64,000 nucleotides of DNA from Streptomyces sp. GESEQ-4 (GTDB lineage: Bacteria; Actinomycetota; Actinomycetes; Streptomycetales; Streptomycetaceae), in assembly GCF_017948455.1 (NCBI RefSeq), contig NZ_JAFFSU010000003.1, forward strand, positions 62,001-126,000, in the 5' to 3' direction. How positions within the stretch are numbered: position 1 is the first letter of the stretch; each line of letters opens with the position of its first letter. The position numbers and the translations under genes are program-made. This document shows, piece after piece, positions 52,409-60,380 of this stretch. The notes under the pieces were generated by a model. The model had not been told where the DNA came from. It did not search any database and saw only the letters and a list, made by a program, of their open reading frames with translations.

Positions 52409-53428
52409 CTAGTCGAATACAGCGCAACCGCGGTGGACGGTGCCGTTGGCGTCCACCCACTCTTCCGCGCCGTCCGGGTCGAGATTCACCTCGACTCCCG
52501 CAGGTTCGAGAGTCTCGCGTATGCGCTGCCGCGTGGGCTCGCTCAGAAAGTTGTGGTGGAGGTCCAGCTTGCTGAGGTGGGTCAGCGGTTGGCCACTGAG
52601 GAGGGCGGCGCCGCCGTCGTCGGAGAGTTCACCCAAGGACAGGTCGATCACGTCGAGTTGAGGAACGATCGAGGCTGTCGCCAGGGCAGCGGCTACGTCG
52701 TCCTCGATCTCACTGTTGCGCAGAGCCAGATGCCGTAGTCGGGGCAACCGGGTGCCGGACAGGATCGGCTCCAGATCGACGATCTTGGAATCGCCGCCGT
52801 AACACTCCATGCCCAGCCACAGTTCAAGGTGCTCCAGCGCGGGCAGTTCACTCGCCCCCAGCCCGCGGACCATGTCCCCACGCAGCCCAGCGCTCTGTAC
52901 CCACAGCCTGCGCAGTCCGTCATGGCGTAACGCGGAGAATTCCAGCCGGAAGTGATCCGCCGTGTCTTCCCCCGACCCATAGCCGTGTCCTTCTCCCGCA
53001 CGCACTCCGAGTTCTTCCAGTGCGGGAAAGCCGGCCAGCAATGGCGCGACATCGGTCTGGGAGATCGACTGGATCTGGCAATCCTCTGTCGTGATGTCCC
53101 CCACGAAAATCGCCCGCAGGGCGGGGAACCGGTCACGCACAGCCAGGAGCAGTCCGATGGCCTCGGACGGATCCGTGTCGTCCGCGTCGCCCCAGTCTCC
53201 GATGATCAGCGCACGGACCCGTGTGGTGTCGACCGACGAGCAGAAGCGGATGAAAGAGGTCTCCCACAGATCTTCGATGCGGCTGAGGCCGTAAGCGGGT
53301 GGGTCCCAACAGCTGGTGATCCGCCAGGCCACGGCATCGGGTTCGGGCAGCGTCACCGTCTCGTCGGCATGCGGAAAGGTGAACGCGGGGAGGCCGTGCA
53401 GCGCCGTGAGTGGGGCAGTTATTCCCAT
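52409..53428 (-). CDS. STM4015-family leucine-rich repeat protein
   Basis: 339-aa protein. The N-terminal part (LTALHGLPAFTFPHADETV, SRIEDLWETSFIRF) is followed by a run of leucine-rich repeat units: FPALRAIFVGDI, FPALEELGV, LPALEHLELWLG, LPRLRHLALRNSEIEDD, VPQLDVIDLSLGELSDDG and LTHLSKLDLHHNFLS. It matches the STM4015-family protein-interaction fold, whose members often lie beside WGR or toxin-like genes. Length is typical. No signal peptide. The ATG at 53428 has GGGAG eight bases away; 53443 is an alternative. Function not known. Confidence 0.82.
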   Translation of the reverse strand: MGITAPLTALHGLPAFTFPHADETVTLPEPDAVAWRITSCWDPPAYGLSRIEDLWETSFIRFCSSVDTTRVRALIIGDWGDADDTDPSEAIGLLLAVRDRFPALRAIFVGDITTEDCQIQSISQTDVAPLLAGFPALEELGVRAGEGHGYGSGEDTADHFRLEFSALRHDGLRRLWVQSAGLRGDMVRGLGASELPALEHLELWLGMECYGGDSKIVDLEPILSGTRLPRLRHLALRNSEIEDDVAAALATASIVPQLDVIDLSLGELSDDGGAALLSGQPLTHLSKLDLHHNFLSEPTRQRIRETLEPAGVEVNLDPDGAEEWVDANGTVHRGCAVFD

Positions 53429-53581
53429 TCGTGCCGCTCCCATCCTGTGAAGTACGAAGGCTGATATGGGCAGTTCTATCAGCCGACCGCCGGTGTCACC
53501 CGTATGGCCGCCGCAAGGCGTCGGCCTGGCGCGTCCGTGTTCATATGGGAGCGGACCTCCATTCCCGCGGAGGAGATGACA

Positions 53582-53770
53582 ATGCACGAGATGTGGTGCG
53601 GCACGGACACCTCGGGAGAACCGATGTGGCACGTGCTGACGGCTGACAAGGATCTGACGCTGTGCGGGGTGGAGAAGCGTGAGGAGCCCGGCGGGCGTGA
53701 GAAGGCAGACAGGCATTGCCTGCCTTGCATGAAGGCGTTTCAGGCCGCTATGGCATCCATGAAGTCCTGA
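53582..53770 (+). CDS. Small Cys-containing hypothetical protein
   Basis: 62-aa protein with four Cys in two groups (MWCGTDT, LTLCGVEKRE, DRHCLPCMKAF) that could hold a zinc ion. A perfect GGAGG lies eight bases before the ATG. A longer in-frame start at 53504 would overlap the upstream promoter. Similar small zinc-finger-like proteins of unknown role are common in Streptomyces. Confidence 0.65.
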   Translation: MHEMWCGTDTSGEPMWHVLTADKDLTLCGVEKREEPGGREKADRHCLPCMKAFQAAMASMKS

Positions 53771-53958
53771 ACCCGACAGACCGAACGGCTTGGCCCCATG
53801 GAGGGCGGAGGGAGGCCGTGGTCCGTTAGTGTCGCCCCGGGGCGGACGAAGCGACTCCGTCCCCGTGAAACCGATTGGCCTGGGGTGCGTCGCGGCTGTG
53901 CAGCGGTCGACTGACGCGTCCGTAAACGTGCAGGTCAGAGGCGTAACCTGGGGGCACA

Positions 53959-54210
53959 ATGCGATTGAGAGTGGAGTTCACGACCGAGCCCTTCGACCTG
54001 GACGAGGTACCCGCGCACGCGCTGGTGGCCCGCGAGGTCATCGAGGCCGGGGAACTGGACGCGGTGGACGTCGGGCCGTTCGGCAACACGGCGGAAGGCA
54101 CCGCCGATGCCGTGCTCACCGCCGTGGACGCGCTGCTGCGCAAGACCCTGGAGTCGGGTGCCACCCGGGTCTCGCTCCAGGTCAGCGTGATCGGGGAGGG
54201 CGAGCGGTGA
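53959..54210 (+). CDS. Small protein resembling the MTH1187/YqgV thiamine-binding fold
   Basis: 83-aa protein. The pattern LRVEFTTEPFDL, ALVAREVIEAG, GPFGNTAEGTADAVLTAVDA and GATRVSLQVSVIGEG suggests one beta-alpha-beta unit. A TAEG stretch followed by a DAVLxAVDAL helix resembles the MTH1187/YkoF-like superfamily (thiamine-binding or YbjQ-size proteins); that is an impression only. The stop TGA overlaps the start GTG of the next gene, so the pair is translationally coupled with the HTH protein. It may sense a small ligand for the regulator, which is speculation. Confidence 0.6.
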   Translation: MRLRVEFTTEPFDLDEVPAHALVAREVIEAGELDAVDVGPFGNTAEGTADAVLTAVDALLRKTLESGATRVSLQVSVIGEGER

Positions 54211-54596
54211 GTGAGGACGAGCCCTTCATCACGGCCGTGAAGCCGCTGGTCGACGCCATGGGCGGCATGATGCTCCCGCCCGACGAGGCCGGCCCCGACG
54301 ACGTCGTGCTCTCCTGGGACGGCGCCGACGTCGTCGCCGTACGGCTGCCGCAGCTGGCCGACTCCCTCGATCACATCCTGGCCTCCATGGAGCGCAAGCA
54401 GGGCAAGCCGCTGGCCGACCTGGACCGCAAGGCGAAGCAGGAGGTCGTACGGATACTTGAGGCGCGCGGCGCCTTCTCCGTACGGCACGGTGTCGAGACC
54501 GTGGCGGGTGCGCTCGGTGTCAGCCGGTTCACCGTCTACAACTACATCAACTACACCAGCGAGCAGCGGGCCAAGGCGCGTAAGGGCGACGAGTAG
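54207..54596 (+). CDS. HTH_22-type DNA-binding protein
   Basis: 129-aa protein. The N-terminal 50 residues are acidic (ITAVKPLVDAMGGMMLPPDE), the middle helical (LDHILASMERKQGK, LDRKAKQEVVRILEARGAF). The C-terminal helix-turn-helix has ETVAGALGVSRFTVYNYINY, as in the HTH of DAUP/YheO-type proteins. The start is GTG at 54207, overlapping the upstream stop by four bases. The very long frame from 53790 in the same reading phase is not used, as it runs through the previous gene. Possible regulator of purine genes to the right, but no binding site is visible. Confidence 0.75.
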   Translation: MSEDEPFITAVKPLVDAMGGMMLPPDEAGPDDVVLSWDGADVVAVRLPQLADSLDHILASMERKQGKPLADLDRKAKQEVVRILEARGAFSVRHGVETVAGALGVSRFTVYNYINYTSEQRAKARKGDE

Positions 54597-54610
54597 TCGC
54601 AGTAGGAGGA

Positions 54611-54634
54611 CTGAGCCGGCGCGGTACGGCTCAG
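54611..54634. terminator. 8-bp hairpin between convergent genes
   Basis: CTGAGCCG at 54611-54618 pairs with CGGCTCAG at 54627-54634, with an 8-base loop. It lies between the HTH gene and the TetR gene and can serve both. Confidence 0.6.
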
Positions 54635-54663
54635 GTAGGCGCTCACCGCGCTGACGGGACCGC

Positions 54664-55359
54664 TCAGCCGGTGGTGGCGATGCGGTCCAGCCACTCGGTG
54701 AGAAGGGCGCCTTCGGCGTCCGTCAGGGCAGTGGTCTGCGGGAGGGCGGCGCGCAGGGCGATCGCGTGGCCGACCGGGCCGCCGTTCGGGATTACGTGCT
54801 GCGGGGGGTCGGTGGTGACCGTGGCGATGACCGACTCCCGGGCGATGGTCGACAGGGACACGTCGCGTTCGTTCTCGGGCTGGGAGATCAGGGTGAGGGT
54901 CACGCCGCGGCCGGTGGAGTGGATGAGGAAGGCGGCGCGGTCTTCGCTCATCCGCAGGCGTCCCGCCTCGGCGATGCGGCGGACCATGCCGGCCAGGATG
55001 ACGGATGCCTCACGCGCGGCCGGGGGTTCGGCGCCCGGCCGCTGGTCGCCGTAGATCAGCGCGTAGAACGCGGGGTTGGCGAGGCCGAAGCCGATGTGGA
55101 GATCCCACCCACGGCGCAGGTCCGCCACCGGGTCGTCGGTCGGCCGGTTGGCGGTCTTGCTGCGCAGGTAGGTCGCGAAGCCGTGGCTGGCGACGGCGTC
55201 CAGCAGGCCTTGCTTGTCCCCGAAGATGCGGTAGATCGCCGGCGCCTGCACACCGGCCGCCGCGCTGACCGCACGGGTCGACACGGCATCCCGGCCGCCC
55301 TCGGTGAGGAGGGCGGCGGCCGCCTCGATGATCCGGTCCCGGTTGTTCTTCGCGTTCAC
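54664..55359 (-). CDS. TetR/AcrR family transcriptional regulator
   Basis: 231-aa repressor. The N-terminal HTH is RDRIIEAAAALLTEGGRDAV, AVSAAAGVQAPAIYRIFGDK, then LLDAVASHGFATYL. The C-terminal ligand-binding domain has helices with no clear ligand motif. It lies 39 bases downstream of the Mo-enzyme operon on the same strand and is probably part of that transcript. The start is the GTG at 55359, which lies in a short palindrome; the alternative at 55398 is within the preceding stop region. Likely regulator of the Pao-type genes. Confidence 0.87.
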   Translation of the reverse strand: MNAKNNRDRIIEAAAALLTEGGRDAVSTRAVSAAAGVQAPAIYRIFGDKQGLLDAVASHGFATYLRSKTANRPTDDPVADLRRGWDLHIGFGLANPAFYALIYGDQRPGAEPPAAREASVILAGMVRRIAEAGRLRMSEDRAAFLIHSTGRGVTLTLISQPENERDVSLSTIARESVIATVTTDPPQHVIPNGGPVGHAIALRAALPQTTALTDAEGALLTEWLDRIATTG

Positions 55360-55370
55360 GTTTCCAACGT
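55358..55370. promoter_or_regulatory. Palindrome over the TetR gene start
   Basis: ACGTT-TCC-AACGT is a 13-bp inverted repeat covering the start codon of the TetR gene. TetR proteins often bind such short palindromes near their own starts, so autoregulation is possible. Confidence 0.4.
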
Positions 55371-55398
55371 TAACAGATTCTAGATATCGGTTGCGCAA

Positions 55399-57585
55399 TC
55401 AGATCAGCTTGTCCGGAGTGATGGGCAGGTCGCGGATCCGGCGCCCGGTGGCGTGGTAGATCGCGTTGCCGATCGCCGCCGTCATGCCGGTGCCCGGGGT
55501 CTCGCCGAAGCCGCGGGCGTTGAGTGCCTCGCTGGTCGGGTCGGGTTCGTCGATGAAGATGGTCTGGACGTGTGGGATGTCGGCGTTGACGGGCAGCAGA
55601 TAGCCGGAGAGGTTCGGGTTCACGATCCGGGCCTGGTGAGGGTCGACCAGGGTGTGCTCGGTGAGGGCGAATCCGACCGCGCAGACGACGCCGCCGATGG
55701 CCTGGCTGCGGATGGTTCTGCGGTTGAGGACCCGGCCGGCGTCGTACGCACCGAGCATGCGCGTCACCCGGACCCGGCCGACCCGGGGGTCGACGCGTAC
55801 CTCGGCGAATTCCGCGCCGACGGAGTAGCCGTGCGGGATGGGTACGGGATCGGTGGTGGCCTCGACCGGCTCGGCGTGCCGGGTGAGGACCGTACGGATG
55901 TCCTCGCGGCGCCGGGGCCTGCCGGTCTCGTACAGGATTCCGTCCTCTACGGTGATCCGCTCGGCCGGAACCCCGTGCAAGGGGGAGCGTGGGTCGGCGA
56001 CCGCGATGTCGACCACCGCCCGGCGGGCCGCGGTGCAGGCCCGGTTCACCGCGGCGCCGACGCCGGGAACGGTGGCGGACGCGACGGACATGAAGGCGAA
56101 CGGATAGTCGGTGTCGCCGAGTTGGAAGTCGACGTCGGCCAGGTCCAGGCCCAGGGTCTGCGCGGCGATCTGGGACATCACCGTGTACGTGCCGGTGCCG
56201 ATGTCATGGGTGCCGACCTGGACCACCGCCCGGCCCTCGGTGGAGATCACCACGCGGGCGCCCGCACCCGGCCTGCCGCCCGCCGTGTGCGCCGCGGTGG
56301 CCATGCCCCAGCCGATCAGGGTGTCGCCGTCGCGCATCGACCTCGGCCGTGGATCGCGTTCGCTCCACCGGAACTTGGCGGCGCCCCGGCGGTAGCACTC
56401 GATCAGGTGCTTGCTGCCGAACGGTGCGCCGGTGGGCTCGGGGTTGACGGCGGTGTGGTTGCGCAGCCGGAGTTCGACGGGGTCGATGTCCAGTGCGTAG
56501 CTCAGCTCGTCGAGGGCCGACTCCAGGCCGAAGGAACCGACGGACTCCGGTGGCCTCATGAAGCTCGGGGAGGGCAGATCGAGCCGTACCGCCCGCTGGG
56601 CCACGTGCACGTTGGGGCAGGCGTACAGCATGCGGGTGGAGTGACTGCCCGAGAACACGACCTGTTCGGTGCGGGTGACCTGGTGGGTGCTGACATGGTC
56701 GATGGCTGTGAGGGTGCCGTCCCGCCCGGCCCCGATCCGCAGGCGCTGGTGTGCTTCGCCGCGGTGCCCGTTGGACGTGAAGGTGTGGGCGCGGGAGAGC
56801 ACCAGCTTGACCGGACGCCTCAACTCCCGGGCCACGGCGGCGGTGAGCAGGGTGTGCGGCCACACCGGGCCCTTGGCTCCGAAGCCTCCGCCCAGGAACG
56901 GCGACAGCACACGCACGTTGCCGAGGGGGACGCCGAGTGCCTGGGAGACGCAGATCCTGGTGGCGTGGCCGCCCTGGGCGGATTCGTACACCGTCACCCG
57001 CTCGGCGCCGTCCCACTCGGCGGTCGTCGTGGACGGCTCGATGGGATTGTGGTGGTGCATGGGAGTGGTGTACGTGACGTCGATGCGGACGTCGGCCTGC
57101 GCCAGCCCCGCCGCCACGTCCCCGCGGGTGAACTCGTTGGGGCCCGACAGGCCCGGCGGAGGCACGTAGGCCTCGTCCATCGCGTCGGCGACCGCGGATC
57201 GAGGCCGGCGCGCTTCGTACGAGACGTCGACGAGCGTCGCCGCGTGCTGGGCCTGCTCCAGCGTCTCGGCGACCACGTAGGCCACGGGCTGGCCACTGTG
57301 GTGGATGTCCGGGTTCTGCAGGGGGATGTAGCCCTTGAGGAAGCTGATGTACTCGGGCCGCGCCAGGCGCGGCATGTTCCGGTGGGTGAAGACGCCGATG
57401 ACTCCGGCCGAGCGCTCGGCGTCGCGGGTGTCGATGCCGGTGATGCGCCCGGAGGCGACGGTGCTCATCACCAGGAAGCCGTGCAGCGTCCCGTGGACCT
57501 CGGCGTCCGCGGCGTAGGTGGCCGCACCGGTGACCTTGGCGCGACCGTCAATCCGCGGAACGGGGCTGCCTACGATCGGGCTCAT
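55399..57585 (-). CDS. Molybdopterin-binding subunit of an aldehyde oxidoreductase (PaoC-like)
   Basis: 728-aa molybdenum-cofactor subunit of the xanthine oxidase family. The N-terminal small domain (RIDGRAKVTGAATYAADAEV) is followed by large domains with YESAQGGHATRICVSQALG, LSPFLGGGFGAKGP (Mo-MCD contact) and MRPPESVGSFGLESALDELS. The catalytic Glu lies in ARGFGETPGTGMTAAIGNA near the C-terminus. Features follow PaoC, the periplasmic aldehyde oxidase, rather than purine xanthine dehydrogenase. The start overlaps the FAD subunit stop by four bases (ATGA). It would oxidise aromatic or aliphatic aldehydes to acids. No cofactor-insertion gene (PaoD-like) is nearby. Confidence 0.92.
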   Translation of the reverse strand: MSPIVGSPVPRIDGRAKVTGAATYAADAEVHGTLHGFLVMSTVASGRITGIDTRDAERSAGVIGVFTHRNMPRLARPEYISFLKGYIPLQNPDIHHSGQPVAYVVAETLEQAQHAATLVDVSYEARRPRSAVADAMDEAYVPPPGLSGPNEFTRGDVAAGLAQADVRIDVTYTTPMHHHNPIEPSTTTAEWDGAERVTVYESAQGGHATRICVSQALGVPLGNVRVLSPFLGGGFGAKGPVWPHTLLTAAVARELRRPVKLVLSRAHTFTSNGHRGEAHQRLRIGAGRDGTLTAIDHVSTHQVTRTEQVVFSGSHSTRMLYACPNVHVAQRAVRLDLPSPSFMRPPESVGSFGLESALDELSYALDIDPVELRLRNHTAVNPEPTGAPFGSKHLIECYRRGAAKFRWSERDPRPRSMRDGDTLIGWGMATAAHTAGGRPGAGARVVISTEGRAVVQVGTHDIGTGTYTVMSQIAAQTLGLDLADVDFQLGDTDYPFAFMSVASATVPGVGAAVNRACTAARRAVVDIAVADPRSPLHGVPAERITVEDGILYETGRPRRREDIRTVLTRHAEPVEATTDPVPIPHGYSVGAEFAEVRVDPRVGRVRVTRMLGAYDAGRVLNRRTIRSQAIGGVVCAVGFALTEHTLVDPHQARIVNPNLSGYLLPVNADIPHVQTIFIDEPDPTSEALNARGFGETPGTGMTAAIGNAIYHATGRRIRDLPITPDKLI

Positions 57586-58592
57586 CGGTTGCCCTCCAGG
57601 TTGTTTCGGTTGCCTTCCAGGTCGTTGAGGATGTCGGCGAGGGCGCGCTGCACCAGCTCGACCTTGAACGCGTTGTGCTCGCGCGGCTTCGCGTCGCGCA
57701 CGAGAGCCCGGCCCGCCGCGGCGACGGTGGCGTCTTTCAGCGGCCGTCCGCGCAGGGCGTCCTCGGCCGCGTACGAGCGCCACGGCCGGGGCGCGATGCC
57801 GCCGAAGGCCAGCCGGATGTCGGTCACCATCCGCCCGCGCAGGGTCAGGGCGGCGGCCACGGAGACGACGGCGAACTCGAACGAGGCCCGGTCGCGCAGC
57901 TTCAGATACCGGGAGGTGGGGGCGACCGGGGACTCGGGAACCTCGACCCCGGTGATCATCTCGCCGTGCCGCAGCGCGGTCTCCCGGTGCGGGGTGGCGC
58001 CGGGCAGGAGGTGGAAGTCCTTGAGCGCGATCGAGCGCCGGCCGTCCGGTCCGAGGGTGAGCACGACGGCGTCCAGGGCGCTCAGCGCGACCGCCAGATC
58101 GGAAGGGTGCACGGCGATGCAGTGGTCGCTGCCGCCCAGGATCGCGTGCCGGCGGTTCTGCCCGCCGATGGCCGCGCAGCCGCTGCCGGGCTCGCGCAGG
58201 TTGCACGGGCTGCCGACGTCGCGGTAGTACCCGCAGCGGGTGCGCTGCATGAGGTTGCCGCCGATCGTGGCCCGGTTGCGCACTTGCGGGGACGCCGACG
58301 CCAGCAGGGCCTCGGAGATCGCCGGGAACCGCTCGCGGACCACCGGGTGATCGGCCACCTCCCGCATCCGGGCCGTGGCCCCGACGCGCAGCCGGCCATC
58401 GCGCAACTCGATGCCGGAAAGGGGGAGTTCGCCCACGTCCACGACCAGGCTGGGGGCGAGCACGCCGTCCTTCATCAGGTTCGTCAGCTCGGTCCCGCCG
58501 GCGATGAACGCGGCTTCGTCACGGGATCGGGACGCGACCAGACCGACGGCCTCGGACGGACGTATGGTGCGCGCGTAGTCGAACGGTTTCAT
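57582..58592 (-). CDS. FAD-binding subunit with Fe-S insertion (PaoB-like)
   Basis: 336-aa FAD subunit. The FAD motif is FIAGGTELTNLMKDG and SPQVRNRATIGGNLMQRTRC. Between them and the next helix lies an insert with four Cys (RTRCGYY, GSPCNLREPGSGC, GGSDHCIAVHPSDLA). In PaoB this insert carries an extra [4Fe-4S] cluster, and the same arrangement exists here. The C-terminal segment ends with an odd tandem NDLEGNRNNLEGNR. Its start overlaps the Fe-S subunit stop and its stop the Mo subunit start, so all three are coupled. Confidence 0.92.
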   Translation of the reverse strand: MKPFDYARTIRPSEAVGLVASRSRDEAAFIAGGTELTNLMKDGVLAPSLVVDVGELPLSGIELRDGRLRVGATARMREVADHPVVRERFPAISEALLASASPQVRNRATIGGNLMQRTRCGYYRDVGSPCNLREPGSGCAAIGGQNRRHAILGGSDHCIAVHPSDLAVALSALDAVVLTLGPDGRRSIALKDFHLLPGATPHRETALRHGEMITGVEVPESPVAPTSRYLKLRDRASFEFAVVSVAAALTLRGRMVTDIRLAFGGIAPRPWRSYAAEDALRGRPLKDATVAAAGRALVRDAKPREHNAFKVELVQRALADILNDLEGNRNNLEGNR

Positions 58593-59218
58593 CGACCGGC
58601 TCCCTTCGCCGCGTCCCGCACCGCGTCGACGATGTTCGGGTAACAGCCGCAACGGCAGAGGTTGCCGCTCATCCACTCGCGGATCTCCTCGTCCGAGCGG
58701 GTGTGGCCCTCGTCGATGCAGGCGACGGCGGACATGATCTGCCCGGAGGTGCAGAACCCGCACTGGAAGGCGTCCCGGCGGATGAACGCGTCCTGCACGG
58801 GGTGCAGGTCGTCGCCGCGCGCCAGGCCCTCCACCGTGGTGATCTCCCGGCCGTCCTCCATGACCGCCAGAGTCATGCACGACTTCACGCGCTCGCCCTC
58901 GATGAGCACCGTGCAGGCACCGCACTCGCCGCGGTCGCAGCCCTTCTTGGTGCCGGTCAGACCGAGACGCTCGCGCAGCGCGTCCAGCAGGGTGACCCGG
59001 GCCTCGATCGTGAGCGGATGCCGCCGGCCGTTGATACGGAGTGTCACCTCGGCCGTCGATGCCGGGGACGGGGATGCCACGCCGTCCGCGGCGGCGGGAC
59101 GGACCGCGGCCGCCGCCACCCCGTCCATCGTGACCAGTACGGCGGTGGTGACCCCACCGGCTTTGAGCACGCTGCGGCGGCTGTGCCCGCCCGCTGAGAC
59201 TTGCTCGTTCTCCGACAT
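58589..59218 (-). CDS. 2Fe-2S subunit, Tat-exported (PaoA-like)
   Basis: 209-aa iron-sulfur subunit. A Tat signal (HSRRSVLKAGG) and hydrophobic stretch lead to a plant-type ferredoxin domain (KKGCDRGECGACTVLI) and a C-terminal helical [2Fe-2S] domain (FQCGFCTSGQIMSAVACIDE, GNLCRCGCYPNIVDAV). Eight cluster Cys are present. A Tat signal on only this subunit is typical of PaoABC, which leaves the cell as a folded complex. The ATG at 59218 is the start; a longer frame runs to 59242. First gene of a three-subunit operon plus TetR. Confidence 0.93.
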   Translation of the reverse strand: MSENEQVSAGGHSRRSVLKAGGVTTAVLVTMDGVAAAAVRPAAADGVASPSPASTAEVTLRINGRRHPLTIEARVTLLDALRERLGLTGTKKGCDRGECGACTVLIEGERVKSCMTLAVMEDGREITTVEGLARGDDLHPVQDAFIRRDAFQCGFCTSGQIMSAVACIDEGHTRSDEEIREWMSGNLCRCGCYPNIVDAVRDAAKGAGR

Positions 59219-59270
59219 GCGTCGCTGTCTCCCTCTCATCAAGGCTGGGTAGCGACGTCAACGGAAGCAT

Positions 59271-59323
59271 GTTAGCGGCGATAGTGCAAGCACTGGAAAC
59301 AGAACCTTGTTATCGTCGATAAC
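59271..59323. promoter_or_regulatory. Pair of palindromic operator-like sites before the Mo-enzyme operon
   Basis: GTTATCGTCGATAAC (59309-59323) is a perfect 15-bp palindrome. GTTAGCGGCGATAGT (59271-59285) is a degenerate copy, 38 bases to the left. Both lie in the divergent region between paoA-like and uraD. They are a plausible site for the operon's TetR repressor. Confidence 0.6.
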
Positions 59324-59363
59324 TTCGCGCCGCAGGTCCCGCGGGCTTTGTTACCCGGAATTT

Positions 59364-59404
59364 TCAACAAAGTGTTGACGCCGTCTGTCGGAGGGCGTTA
59401 GCTA
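59364..59404 (+). promoter_or_regulatory. uraD promoter with overlapping palindrome
   Basis: TTGACG (59375-59380) and TAGCTA (59399-59404) are 18 bases apart, close to a housekeeping promoter. The palindrome TCAACA-AAG-TGTTGA (59364-59378) overlaps the -35 element, as expected for a repressor site. The transcript would begin about 45 bases before uraD. Confidence 0.55.
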
Positions 59405-59454
59405 GCGGCAGCCCGCTCAAGCACGCACGGCCGGTTACGGCCACGGAGGCTCCC

Positions 59455-59964
59455 GTGACTTCGACTTCCACGCCCCCGGGTCTGGCCCGGTTCAACGTCC
59501 TGGAGGAGCACGCGGCGTTCGCCGCACTGTACGAGGTCTGCGCCGCCACCGCCTGGGCCCGGCGACTGCTCGCCGCCCGTCCGTACGCCACCCCCGCGGA
59601 CCTCTACGCCGCCAGCGATGCCGCGATGGCCGAGCTGACCGCCGTAGACCTTGAAGAGGCGATGGCGGGGCACCCGCCGATCGGGCGCCCCAGGCCGGGC
59701 GATCCGACCTCGGCGCGGGAGCAGCGCGGCATGGCCGGTGCCTCCGAAGGGCTCAAGGCGGAGATGCTGGAACTGAACCTGGCCTACCAGGAGAAGTTCG
59801 GCCATGTCTTTCTGATCTGCGCGACCGGCCGGACCGGCGAGCAGATGCGGGACGCGGTCAAGCAGCGGATCGGGAACTCGCCGGAGCAGGAGCGGGAGAT
59901 CGTCCGCACCGAGCTGGGGAAGATCAACCGGATCCGGCTCGCCCGACTCGTAGAAGAAGACTGA
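59455..59964 (+). CDS. uraD: 2-oxo-4-hydroxy-4-carboxy-5-ureidoimidazoline decarboxylase
   Basis: 169-aa helical protein. GHPPIGRPRPGDP, SEGLKAEMLELNLAYQEKFG and HVFLICATGRTGEQM match OHCU decarboxylase, which turns OHCU into S-allantoin as the last step from urate. The catalytic His of the family is in GHPPIG. The start is GTG. 17 bases separate it from uraH, and the three genes uraD-uraH-pucL are probably one operon. It is near a purine-catabolic cluster in other Streptomyces as well. Confidence 0.95.
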   Translation: MTSTSTPPGLARFNVLEEHAAFAALYEVCAATAWARRLLAARPYATPADLYAASDAAMAELTAVDLEEAMAGHPPIGRPRPGDPTSAREQRGMAGASEGLKAEMLELNLAYQEKFGHVFLICATGRTGEQMRDAVKQRIGNSPEQEREIVRTELGKINRIRLARLVEED

Positions 59965-59981
59965 AGAGGAAGTCTGACGCC

Positions 59982-60374
59982 ATGAGCACCAGCACCACCG
60001 CCTCCGTGTCCACGCACATCCTGGACACCAGCGCCGGCCGCCCCGCCGAGGGCGTCGCCGTCCAGCTCGCGACCCGGTCGGGGCGTGACGCGGACTGGCG
60101 GGCGCTCGGCGGATCCGCGACCGACGCGGACGGCCGGTGCAAGGACCTCCCGGCGCTGCCGGAGGGGACCACACACGTACGGCTCGACTTCGCGGTGGAG
60201 CCGTATTTCGAGAAGAAGCAAGCCGATGCGCAGCAGGACGCCCCCGCGAATCGGGACAGCGGTGCCGTGTTCTTCCCCGAGGTGGCGATCACCTTCGCCG
60301 TGCGGCCCGGGGAGCACTATCACGTGCCGCTGCTGCTCAACCCGTTCGGCTACTCCGTTTACCGAGGGAGCTAG
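59982..60374 (+). CDS. uraH: 5-hydroxyisourate hydrolase (transthyretin-like)
   Basis: 130-aa transthyretin-related protein. VSTHILDTSAGRPAEG begins the N-terminal motif; the C-terminal YRGS is the diagnostic tetrapeptide of HIU hydrolases (YRGS, residues 127-130). A His in the N-terminal motif and another in HYHVPLLL complete the active site. It opens the ring of 5-hydroxyisourate made by urate oxidase. Six bases separate it from the urate oxidase start. Confidence 0.96.
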   Translation: MSTSTTASVSTHILDTSAGRPAEGVAVQLATRSGRDADWRALGGSATDADGRCKDLPALPEGTTHVRLDFAVEPYFEKKQADAQQDAPANRDSGAVFFPEVAITFAVRPGEHYHVPLLLNPFGYSVYRGS

Positions 60375-60380
60375 CAGAAG

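Noticed and set aside
53790..53958. Long upstream extension of the HTH gene
   Set aside because: The frame runs through the coupled 83-aa gene. GTG at 54207 with the GTGA overlap is the natural start.
55453..58227. 924-aa antisense open frame across the Mo-enzyme gene
   Set aside because: Composition is that of a shadow frame, whereas the minus-strand frame has PaoC motifs and coupled start/stop overlaps.
55399..59218. Purine xanthine dehydrogenase
   Set aside because: Tat signal and PaoB-type four-Cys insert argue for an exported aldehyde oxidoreductase.
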